The position numbers and the translations under genes were made by a program. This document shows positions 1-5,083 of a DNA stretch of 7,604 nucleotides, piece by piece. The DNA comes from Candidatus Aenigmatarchaeota archaeon. GTDB taxonomy: Archaea > Aenigmatarchaeota > Aenigmatarchaeia > QMZP01 > JAUXAV01. Location of the stretch: positions 1-7,604 of the forward strand of contig JAUXAV010000049.1 of NCBI GenBank assembly GCA_030619735.1, read 5' to 3'. The notes beneath the pieces were generated by a model that did not search any database, was not told where the DNA came from, and saw only the letters and a program-made list of their open reading frames with translations. How positions within the stretch are numbered: the stretch's first letter is position 1; the number at the start of each line of letters is the position of its first letter.

Positions 1-1221
1 GAGGAGAAGGTAGGCGAAAGCTTCCGGTCTCTCCAGACCCAGTTTATTAATCGCTGGATGAAACAGGAACACCTCATTGAAGATGTTGGGGACCAGCACT
101 ATGTTCTGACCGATAAGGGGCGAGAGGAAGCGCTGAGGCTAGGGGAGTTTAAGGAAATCGAGGAGGAGCCCGGCCTCGCTGAAAAACCCGGTGGTGATGG
201 TAAACCTGAACCTACCCAGGAATCCCTTGCCACCACTGAGTACCAGCAATTCCTCAGGTTGGGTAAGCTCACTGGGGTTGTCCCGCTGCAGCTCATTAAG
301 ATGACAGCCGATCATGTCTGGACAGGAGACTTCAGGGACTTGAAATGGGTAGCTCGGGCGATGATAGAAATGGACATTAGAAGCGACCTCCGCGGGCGCT
401 GGCTTAACGCCTGGCGAGGAAAGATGCATCAGCCTATCCCCGCCGACCTGCCAGCTGAGTTTTATACGGAGGGCAAGGGAACAGAGGGGAAAAGGGAAGA
501 GGGTGCTGGTAAGAAAGGGTACATACTAAGTGAAGATAATGTCCCCATCAATGTCGGAGAGGGCTCAGGAGACCTTGACTACAAGGATGCAGTAGACCTG
601 GCTAAAATAAGAGCGGCGCGGAGTAAGGACGCTGCTCCGGCTGGCAGCTCTCCGGTCGATGACGCTATAAAAATAGTCAATCTTGTTAAGTCCACAGAGG
701 GAGAAAAGGCAGCAGGGAAATCCTATATCGTCAAGCCTGGTGAAGATGGCGGCTTTCAGGTAGAAGAAGCGGAGTCCGGTAAGCCTATACTCGTACCAGC
801 ATCACCAGGAGCAAAGCCAGGCCTCAGCTATTACGTTGGCAATGACGGTGAGGTCAAGGAATTGCCCGCCGGGCAGCCGGTGGTCATCATCAAGGAGCCG
901 TCAAAGCCAGCTGCTGGTGGTACTAATTACCTGATAGACCAGAAGGGAGAGGTCAAGGAAGTTACCCAGGGCCAGCCAATAGTCATCGTACGCGAGAGTG
1001 GACCGGCAGCGCAGTCAACGCCCATTCAGGTGAAAGACAAGGATGGTAACCCCATGATTCTTGATCTAGGTACCTTTATTAAGCTAGAGGAGCACCGGGA
1101 TAAACAACGCCGCGATGAAGATACCCACGAGATTAAGATGGAGACCTTTAAGAGCCTTAAGGATAATCTAAATAAATTAACCACTGCTGTGTCTCATGTA
1201 GTGGAAGGGGAAGAAGAGTAA
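1..1221 (+). CDS. 5'-truncated unknown protein: possible winged-helix end, helical domain, beta-hairpin repeats
   Basis: The frame is open from the first base, so the gene starts outside the window; ATG 58 lies inside the fold and is not a convincing start. The first ~50 residues (FINRWMKQEHLIEDVG, then YVLTDKGREEALRLGEF) look like the last helix and wing of a winged-helix domain such as occurs in MarR/PadR-type proteins; this is a pattern judgement only. A charged Pro/Gly linker follows, then a helical segment (TEYQQFLRLGKLTGVVP to about base 460). From about 514 on there are repeated units of the form Y-x-[VI]-x3-G-x-[VF]-x-E-x3-G-x-P-[IV]3, three of them clear. The C-terminus (KLEEHRDKQRRDEDTHEIKM and onward) is charged, helical and probably coiled coil. 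The stop lies 5 bases before the next ATG, implying one operon. Function is not recognised. A DNA-binding or scaffold role is a guess. Confidence 0.8.
   Translation, partial: EEKVGESFRSLQTQFINRWMKQEHLIEDVGDQHYVLTDKGREEALRLGEFKEIEEEPGLAEKPGGDGKPEPTQESLATTEYQQFLRLGKLTGVVPLQLIKMTADHVWTGDFRDLKWVARAMIEMDIRSDLRGRWLNAWRGKMHQPIPADLPAEFYTEGKGTEGKREEGAGKKGYILSEDNVPINVGEGSGDLDYKDAVDLAKIRAARSKDAAPAGSSPVDDAIKIVNLVKSTEGEKAAGKSYIVKPGEDGGFQVEEAESGKPILVPASPGAKPGLSYYVGNDGEVKELPAGQPVVIIKEPSKPAAGGTNYLIDQKGEVKEVTQGQPIVIVRESGPAAQSTPIQVKDKDGNPMILDLGTFIKLEEHRDKQRRDEDTHEIKMETFKSLKDNLNKLTTAVSHVVEGEEE
718..990 (+). repeat. Three beta-hairpin-like protein repeats in the first gene
   Basis: Three units are visible at about 718-798 (KSYIVKPGEDGGFQVEEAES, then GKPILV), 823-891 (LSYYVGNDGEVKELPAGQPV, then VII) and 922-990 (TNYLIDQKGEVKEVTQGQPI, then VIV), separated by Pro/Gly/Ala-rich linkers and spaced about 33-35 residues apart. 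Weaker candidates flank them at 514-564 (KGYILSEDNVPINVGEG) and 1018-1068 (TPIQVKDKDGNPMILDL). The shared pattern is an aromatic/hydrophobic strand, an acidic Gly turn, a second strand with V-x-E, then G-x-P and a three-residue hydrophobic strand. The repeats are diverged in DNA, so they are not recent copies. Confidence 0.65.
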
Positions 1222-1226
1222 AATAA

Positions 1227-1775
1227 ATGAAAAAGCAAACGAAAGAGCGACTGAGGAAATTCGGCAGCCGCCTCGCCTTTGAGTTTTTCATTGAGACCAT
1301 GCACGATCCGATAGTTGAAGGACTCCGGAAGTATCTTGCTAAGATACAGCCGGATGATATCCCTGGAATGGTAAGAAAGGGAAAGTTCCCCCCGCTGGAT
1401 AAAGTGGACTTTACCGCGGTAAGCGACAATGCCGAACACTTTGAGAAGATATCTCCGGTCAGGCTCATGGAGTTTATTGCCGAAGCCCGCCCCGACCTGG
1501 TTACTGCTATCCAGGATATGGGCATGCCCGGTGCCGAATACCTGGCGAAGCTGCGGCTGCGCCTCATTGAATTGGTCAAGCATCCGGAGAAGGCATTGGC
1601 CAAATCCACAGAGTATGAGTCAAAAGAGACAATGGTGAAGGCTACGTGCGATAATTGCCATAAAAGCTGGCCGGTACCCAAGTCAGAAGCCTCATCCATT
1701 GAGGAGTGCCCGTTTTGTGGTCACAAGCAAGGGGAAGAAGTAGAGCCTGTTGAGAAGCAGCCTCCTGAAAGGTAG
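1227..1775 (+). CDS. Unknown helical protein with C-terminal zinc ribbon
   Basis: 182 residues starting at ATG 1227, 5 bases after the upstream stop; the purine-rich GGGGAAGAAG inside the end of the previous gene can act as ribosome binding site, suggesting coupled translation. Residues 1-125 are predicted helical and rich in Lys/Arg/Glu (for example FEFFIETMHDPIVEGLRKYL and PVRLMEFIAEARPDLVTAI). Residues 141-164 hold two CxxC knuckles, Cys141-x2-Cys144 and Cys161-x2-Cys164 (CDNC and CPFC), 16 residues apart: a typical zinc ribbon that would bind one Zn2+. An acidic, Pro-rich tail follows (EEVEPVEKQPPER). Zinc ribbons often mediate nucleic-acid or protein contacts; what this one binds cannot be told from the sequence. 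No family is recognised for the helical part. It appears to end the first transcription unit, as a promoter starts just after the stop. Confidence 0.82.
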   Translation: MKKQTKERLRKFGSRLAFEFFIETMHDPIVEGLRKYLAKIQPDDIPGMVRKGKFPPLDKVDFTAVSDNAEHFEKISPVRLMEFIAEARPDLVTAIQDMGMPGAEYLAKLRLRLIELVKHPEKALAKSTEYESKETMVKATCDNCHKSWPVPKSEASSIEECPFCGHKQGEEVEPVEKQPPER

Positions 1776-1778
1776 ATA

Positions 1779-1808
1779 TTGACAACCCCACCTATACAGT
1801 TTCATAAT
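1779..1808 (+). promoter_or_regulatory. Sigma70-type promoter P1
   Basis: TTGACA (1779-1784), 18-base spacer, CATAAT (1803-1808): perfect -35 and 5/6 -10. It starts 3 bases after the stop of the zinc-ribbon gene. The predicted transcript start (about 1815) falls on ATG 1816, so that ATG would be nearly leaderless, whereas ATG 1933 would have a leader of about 118 bases with a strong ribosome binding site. Confidence 0.7.
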
Positions 1809-1815
1809 GGAGTAA

Positions 1816-2379
1816 ATGAATGAGGTTTATCTGCGGCCGGAGGATGTTCTTTTCGGCGCCACGACGAGCGTACTAATAGGTTTGCTTATGTATGCCGCCA
1901 CCCGGCCAGCAGAGACCAAGGGAGGTATAAAAATGGGACAAGCTAGAGAAAGAGAGATTATTGGCTACTCGGCAGCCGAACTTCCCGCAGCACTCGACCT
2001 AGTAGAGTCCACCATGGAGGTAGGGGAAAAGGCACGTTTGGCTATCTGTACTGAAGCCCTGCCTACTGAAGATGAGCTGGATGACCTTTACCTGGGGATG
2101 CTCGCCAATGGCTTTCATGCTTACCAACCCAAAGCCCAGATTATCGATGGCGTACCAACTACCAAGCTTGTTCTTCAGAAAGGCTCGCCATCCTTTGCCG
2201 TTATTCTCCCCTTGTTGGTGCCTCTTTTCATCATCGGGCTCATTGCTTTCGGCATCGTCCAGATTGAGGCAATAGGCAAGGCGCTATTACCATTGTTCAT
2301 CACCGGGGCGGTTGGACTGGTCGGTTTGGCTTTGATTATCAGGAAGCCGGCTGAAAAGTATCTAGAGCGTACAAGGTAG
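1816..2379 (+). CDS. Multi-pass membrane protein, two possible in-frame starts (1816 or 1933)
   Basis: 187 residues from ATG 1816. Hydrophobic segments are at about 11-29 (VLFGATTSVLIGLLMYAATR), 127-149 (FAVILPLLVPLFIIGLIAFG) and 155-175 (KALLPLFITGAVGLVGLALI), the last followed by RKPAEKYLERTR, a positive cytoplasmic-type tail. Between helices 1 and 2 lies a soluble stretch of about 85 residues (for example LPTEDELDDLYLGMLANGFH). Met40 (ATG 1933) has an excellent ribosome binding site (GGAGGT, 6-base gap); ATG 1816 has only GGAG 3 bases away. From 1933 the product would be 149 residues with two helices and no N-terminal anchor. Both forms may be made. No function is recognised; a virion membrane protein or a dual-start holin-like protein is possible but unproven. 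The gene has its own promoter and converges with the minus-strand pair, 4 bases away. Confidence 0.8.
   Translation: MNEVYLRPEDVLFGATTSVLIGLLMYAATRPAETKGGIKMGQAREREIIGYSAAELPAALDLVESTMEVGEKARLAICTEALPTEDELDDLYLGMLANGFHAYQPKAQIIDGVPTTKLVLQKGSPSFAVILPLLVPLFIIGLIAFGIVQIEAIGKALLPLFITGAVGLVGLALIIRKPAEKYLERTR
1921..1935 (+). promoter_or_regulatory. Strong internal ribosome binding site and in-frame ATG
   Basis: GGAGGT at 1921-1926, 6 bases, then ATG 1933, inside and in frame with the gene that can start at 1816. It is the best initiation signal in the gene and decides between a 187- and a 149-residue product, or permits both. Confidence 0.7.
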
Positions 2380-2383
2380 CTGG

Positions 2384-2617
2384 CTACTGGACTTCGCCGT
2401 TGGTTATTGATAGCCTTAAACCCAGGGCGATGCCTGTTCTAAAGGAATTGATAACCACCTGATCTACCGGTGCCTTTTTCTGAGCCCCCAGCCTCAGTAG
2501 TGCCTCAGTCGCCAGGCTGCAGTAGTGCTTGAGCACCGTTTTCTCATCATCAACCAGCGAGGCAATATCTTGCTGGCCCTTTTCCTGTCTTTTTTTCATC
2601 TCTTCAAAGTCAATCAT
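2384..2617 (-). CDS. Small unknown helical protein
   Basis: 77 residues, start ATG at 2617 on the minus strand. AGAGGT lies 5 bases upstream, within the last codons and stop of the preceding minus-strand gene, and the intergenic gap is 3 bases, so the two are probably translated together. The sequence is mostly helical and charged at the N-terminus (MIDFEEMKKRQEKGQQDIAS), then TVLKHYCSLATEALLRLG and a second amphipathic part ending LGLRLSITNGEVQ. No membrane segment, signal peptide, helix-turn-helix or known motif is seen. The stop lies 4 bases from the stop of the converging membrane-protein gene, leaving no room for a terminator between them. Function unknown. Confidence 0.72.
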   Translation of the reverse strand: MIDFEEMKKRQEKGQQDIASLVDDEKTVLKHYCSLATEALLRLGAQKKAPVDQVVINSFRTGIALGLRLSITNGEVQ

Positions 2618-2620
2618 GCC

Positions 2621-2830
2621 TTACCTCTTACCTAATGCAGACTGCGCCACAGGTTGGGGTTGGCCAACACCCAGCAGGTTACCCTTTAAATCAAACATAA
2701 CGATTGTGAGGATGCCGGAAGGTGTTACGAAGGAGTAGTTGCGGCCAGTTGTGGATGCAGCCTCATTGACCTGCATCCAATTATTTTTCTGTGCCCATCT
2801 ATTAAAAGTCTCCCTTGTGATAGCTTTCAT
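2621..2830 (-). CDS. Small unknown protein, first gene of the minus-strand unit
   Basis: 69 residues, start ATG at 2830 with AGGAGG 8 bases upstream (2839-2844), one of the best ribosome binding sites in the window. N-terminal half: ITRETFNRWAQKNNWMQVNE, probably helical. Second half: three likely strands (RNYSFVTPSG, ILTIVMFDLKG, NLLGVGQPQP). This helix-then-sheet pattern suggests a small alpha/beta fold. No classic helix-turn-helix is seen, although its position next to a divergent promoter would suit a regulator. It is read from promoter P3 and followed 3 bases later by a second small gene. Function unknown. Confidence 0.75.
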   Translation of the reverse strand: MKAITRETFNRWAQKNNWMQVNEAASTTGRNYSFVTPSGILTIVMFDLKGNLLGVGQPQPVAQSALGKR

Positions 2831-2864
2831 AATTGAAACCTCCTAACTTTAAGCTAATCTTGTT

Positions 2865-2893
2865 ATTCTACTGGTTCTACCTCGGCTTGGCAA
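2865..2893 (-). promoter_or_regulatory. Sigma70-type promoter P3, minus strand
   Basis: Read on the minus strand: TTGCCA (2893-2888), exactly 17 bases, TAGAAT (2870-2865), each 5/6 to consensus. Predicted start is about 2858, giving a leader of about 28 bases before ATG 2830. Its -35 lies on the same base pairs as the -35 of P2. Confidence 0.68.
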
Positions 2894-2915
2894 CCTTCCC
2901 TTGGTGGTGTATACT
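2887..2915 (+). promoter_or_regulatory. Sigma70-type promoter P2, plus strand
   Basis: TTGGCA (2887-2892), exactly 17 bases, TATACT (2910-2915), each 5/6 to consensus. Predicted start is about 2922, about 14 bases before ATG 2936, with GGGAG at 2925-2929 as ribosome binding site. Five of its six -35 base pairs are shared with the divergent promoter P3. Confidence 0.72.
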
Positions 2916-2935
2916 GGGGTAAAAGGGAGTCAAGA

Positions 2936-3163
2936 ATGAAAGGGCTTCTTATCTGTCTGGGTATCCTGGGGGTTGCTAGCATCTGCCCCATCTGGAGAGG
3001 TGCGAGTCATTCGAGGCATGATGGTGTCAACCTCTGGCGGCTTGTCTATGACTCGACCCACCTCGAACCGAGCTCTCCTTTTGGCCATCCCCACCTTCCG
3101 TATTCCGAAGCCGTCAGGCTGGCACAAGAAGCCTACCAGGAGGCATTGGCGCATGGAAGCTGA
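2936..3163 (+). CDS. Small exported or membrane-anchored peptide
   Basis: 75 residues. ATG 2936 has GGGAG 6 bases upstream and promoter P2 just before that. The N-terminus is Met-Lys followed by a hydrophobic core (MKGLLICLGILGVASICPIW), like a signal peptide or a single membrane anchor; the Cys is preceded by Ile, so it is not a good lipobox. The rest is polar (DGVNLWRLVYDSTHLEP and PYSEAVRLAQEAYQEALAHG), with a helix at the end. It ends 11 bases inside the next gene, a sign of coupled translation. Another frame is open across the same region (from ATG 2973), but it lacks a ribosome binding site and reads as low-complexity Arg/Ser/Pro, so I prefer this one. Function unknown. Confidence 0.7.
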   Translation: MKGLLICLGILGVASICPIWRGASHSRHDGVNLWRLVYDSTHLEPSSPFGHPHLPYSEAVRLAQEAYQEALAHGS

Positions 3164-4061
3164 GAGAGCTAAGGAATTAAAGAGAGTTGCCCCTCGTTTG
3201 TTTCTCGGCCTAGTTGCTGTTGAGTCAGTCACTTTACCCATCTTCAGGAGCGGCGGTCGTACTGGTCTTTCCTTCTGGGGGTGGGTGGCAAATCATACTA
3301 TTTTCGGTCCGCCAGTTGAGTATGTCCCGGAGGAGGATTATTCCCGAGAGCTAGAGGGGGTGTTCGCCGGGTATCCAGTCAAGGGGCATGTTCAAACTTT
3401 TAGAACAATGGAGGAAGCTATGACCTACTTTAAGATCGGCGAGGAGTCGGTAAAGCAGCTGGTGAAAAACGGCGCCATTTCCATAGTCGCCGGGGATAGC
3501 ACGATAAAGCGATATGATGACCTCCTGGCCGATGTCAGGCATGACCATGAGCATCACTCAATCCGTTCTCTAGTGCAGGTTGACGATCCGGAAGTGAAAG
3601 AGGTCGCCCGGGTATTGGTGCAGGCAACCGACTTTATCAGTGCCGCCCAGGAGTTTGTTAATTCCTTTACCACTTACGGATTGGAAGTAGGCGATTTCTG
3701 GAGAACCCCAAGCGAAACCTTAGAGAAGAGCCAAGATGAAGTAGAGCCCGGTGTTGATTGTGATGATTCGGCTATTCTTCTTTGCAGTATCCTCAGGAAC
3801 TATATTCCCCCGGACCAGGTATACTGTGCCTTTGGGCTTTGGACCATGGGGGGGAAGACAGATGGGCACATGTTCGTCGTAACCAAAGGAGAGGGCGGCG
3901 AGGACCGTATCCTTGAATCTACTGCGCCCCCAGGGAAAGCGACCAAGGGGAAGTATGTCATATATGGCATGTTCAACGACTGCTATGCTTTCAGTACAGA
4001 TATTGGGCTTAAGGAGTTTGAGCTCAAAACAGTAGAGCTCGCTGAGGCTTTAAGGAGGTAA
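3153..4061 (+). CDS. Transglutaminase-like cysteine enzyme
   Basis: 302 residues from ATG 3153, chosen because AGGAGG (3138-3143) sits 9 bases upstream. The frame is open farther back to 2973, but that part overlaps the preceding gene. The C-terminal half carries the transglutaminase-like signature: FWRTPSETL, then GVDCDDSAILLCSILRNY with nucleophile Cys203, DGHMFVV with His239, and DRILEST, where Glu255 takes the place of the usual Asp. Papain-like folds of this type hydrolyse peptides or crosslink or deamidate side chains; the substrate cannot be inferred. Residues 1-150 are a family-unspecific N-terminal region with a weak hydrophobic stretch at about 14-31, Gly/Trp-rich residues 33-53, and a His-rich HDHEHH at 130-135. 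It is the middle gene of a tight three-gene unit and is followed 2 bases later by the J-domain gene. Confidence 0.83.
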   Translation: MEAERAKELKRVAPRLFLGLVAVESVTLPIFRSGGRTGLSFWGWVANHTIFGPPVEYVPEEDYSRELEGVFAGYPVKGHVQTFRTMEEAMTYFKIGEESVKQLVKNGAISIVAGDSTIKRYDDLLADVRHDHEHHSIRSLVQVDDPEVKEVARVLVQATDFISAAQEFVNSFTTYGLEVGDFWRTPSETLEKSQDEVEPGVDCDDSAILLCSILRNYIPPDQVYCAFGLWTMGGKTDGHMFVVTKGEGGEDRILESTAPPGKATKGKYVIYGMFNDCYAFSTDIGLKEFELKTVELAEALRR

Positions 4062-4063
4062 AA

Positions 4064-4459
4064 ATGTCAACTAAATCGGGAGCCAGGCAGGTCAAGAAAG
4101 CACTGAGAAACACGGATGATATTCTGTATATTCTCACCGGCAGGCGCCTGAAGCACGTGGCCGGAAGGGTGGTCAATGCCTTCGGTGCGGATCTGACTAA
4201 AAAGGTAACAGATTTCTTCACCGGACCCGAGGAAGAGGAGCTGCCGCCTGACAGCCCCTACTATATACTGGGTGTCCATCCTGATGCCCTTGATATTGTG
4301 GTGAAGGGAGCCTACCGAGCACTAGCCAGAAAATATCACCCTGATGTCAACCCTGACAATGAGTCGGCAGAAGAAAGGTTTAAGCAAATCAATAACGCCT
4401 ACGAGGCTATTATGAAAGAGAGAGCGGCTAAGGCTGAGGCTAAAAATACGACCCATTGA
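4064..4459 (+). CDS. J-domain (DnaJ-like) protein
   Basis: 131 residues. ATG 4064 follows AAGGAGGT at 4052-4059, which overlaps the preceding stop; the gap between genes is 2 bases. Residues 65-118 form a J domain: PYYILGVHPDALDIVVKGAY (helix I to II), ALARKYHPDVNPD with the HPD triad at 92-94, then ESAEERFKQINNAYEAIMKE (helix III). HPD is the element that stimulates DnaK (Hsp70) ATPase in this family, so a role as DnaK co-chaperone is expected. There is no G/F region, zinc domain or C-terminal substrate domain, so it is a minimal type III-like protein and not DnaJ itself. The N-terminal 60 residues are basic, then acidic (FTGPEEEELPPD) and of unknown role; they may choose the client. J proteins occur in phages and mobile elements, where they recruit host chaperones. 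Confidence 0.9.
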   Translation: MSTKSGARQVKKALRNTDDILYILTGRRLKHVAGRVVNAFGADLTKKVTDFFTGPEEEELPPDSPYYILGVHPDALDIVVKGAYRALARKYHPDVNPDNESAEERFKQINNAYEAIMKERAAKAEAKNTTH

Positions 4460-4484
4460 CATACTGATTTTTTCAGCCTATGAT
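4456..4484 (+). promoter_or_regulatory. Near-consensus sigma70 promoter P4
   Basis: TTGACA (4456-4461), exactly 17 bases, TATGAT (4479-4484): 11 of 12 consensus bases, the strongest promoter in the window. The -35 overlaps the stop codon of the J-domain gene. Predicted start is about 4491, leader about 29 bases. It drives the Ig-like array. Confidence 0.83.
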
Positions 4485-4519
4485 GAAATGACACTGGGGA
4501 CAAGAAAAGGAGAGAATAA

Positions 4520-5083
4520 ATGGCATGCCAGCCAGGGTGGTATGAGTGCCCATATTGTAGAATATGCCTTCCAACCTGGGAGTTATTGCAGAACCACATA
4601 GCCGTTGAGCACCCACCAGAGCCAGAGCCTGAACCAGAGCCTGAACCAGAGCCAGAGCCAGAGCCTGAGCCAGAGCCGCCAGGGGGTTATGTTTCAATTT
4701 CAATAACTGCCCCCGATAGTGCTGAGGAAGGCGAAAGTGTCTCGGTATCGGTTGTAGTAAAGAATATTTCGGAGCGTATCTATACGTTCAAAACTGATAT
4801 ATATGCGGTTCCGGACCTTTATCCGGATTATCTCATTGGCGGCGGTCAGGCAACTATTTTCCCTGGGGACTGGAAGTTCTATAGTGCCCCTTTCACCATG
4901 CCTGATTGCAACACCACCGTTTTGGTCTGGGTGGAGCGTTGGGCATTTGACCACTGGGTTTATGTTGGCTCCGCCAGTAAAGTTGTCACTTTAGAGAAGG
5001 TGCCTGTACCTGAATATAAGGGCTCTATAGCCCGAAAGGAGTTGGAGTACGATGAGACAAGAGGGAAAATCCCCGTCTATTAG
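4520..5083 (+). CDS. C2H2 finger, Glu-Pro linker and Ig-like domain protein (array frame A)
   Basis: 187 residues. ATG 4520 has AAGGAG 7 bases upstream. Domain order: a classic C2H2 finger at 10-31 (Cys10-x2-Cys13-x12-His26-x4-His31), ten Glu-Pro dipeptides at 34-53 (a stiff extended spacer), an Ig-like beta sandwich at about 56-160 starting YVSISITAPDSAEEGESVSV (CARDB/Ig-like in style), then a tail EYKGSIARKELEYDETRG followed by KIPVY and stop. The tail nearly matches the end of the next frame and looks like the first strand of another Ig-like unit, whose remainder lies in the +1 frame. No signal peptide is seen, which is odd for a beta-fibre protein with a zinc finger. The frame overlaps the next by 32 bases. 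The protein may be made alone or as the first third of a frameshifted fusion. Confidence 0.85.
   Translation: MACQPGWYECPYCRICLPTWELLQNHIAVEHPPEPEPEPEPEPEPEPEPEPEPPGGYVSISITAPDSAEEGESVSVSVVVKNISERIYTFKTDIYAVPDLYPDYLIGGGQATIFPGDWKFYSAPFTMPDCNTTVLVWVERWAFDHWVYVGSASKVVTLEKVPVPEYKGSIARKELEYDETRGKIPVY
4619..4678 (+). repeat. Ten-copy Glu-Pro hexanucleotide repeat
   Basis: Ten tandem six-base units GAR-CCN coding Glu-Pro, with mixed third bases (CCA, CCT, CCG; GAG, GAA). They form an extended stiff linker between zinc finger and Ig-like domain. Copy number could vary by slippage without changing the frame. The minus-strand frame through this stretch is a shadow. Confidence 0.85.

Noticed and set aside
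1157..1699. Long minus-strand frames opposite the zinc-ribbon gene
   Set aside because: Shadows of a well-supported plus-strand gene with CxxC pairs; no initiation signals.
2973..3152. Upstream extension of the transglutaminase-like frame to ATG 2973
   Set aside because: No ribosome binding site, low-complexity Arg/Ser/Pro content, and it overlaps a gene with a good promoter and binding site; ATG 3153 has AGGAGG at 9 bases.
4473..4703. Minus-strand frame rich in Ala-Leu and Gln-Ala repeats
   Set aside because: It is the reverse reading of the Glu-Pro repeat; no promoter or binding site.
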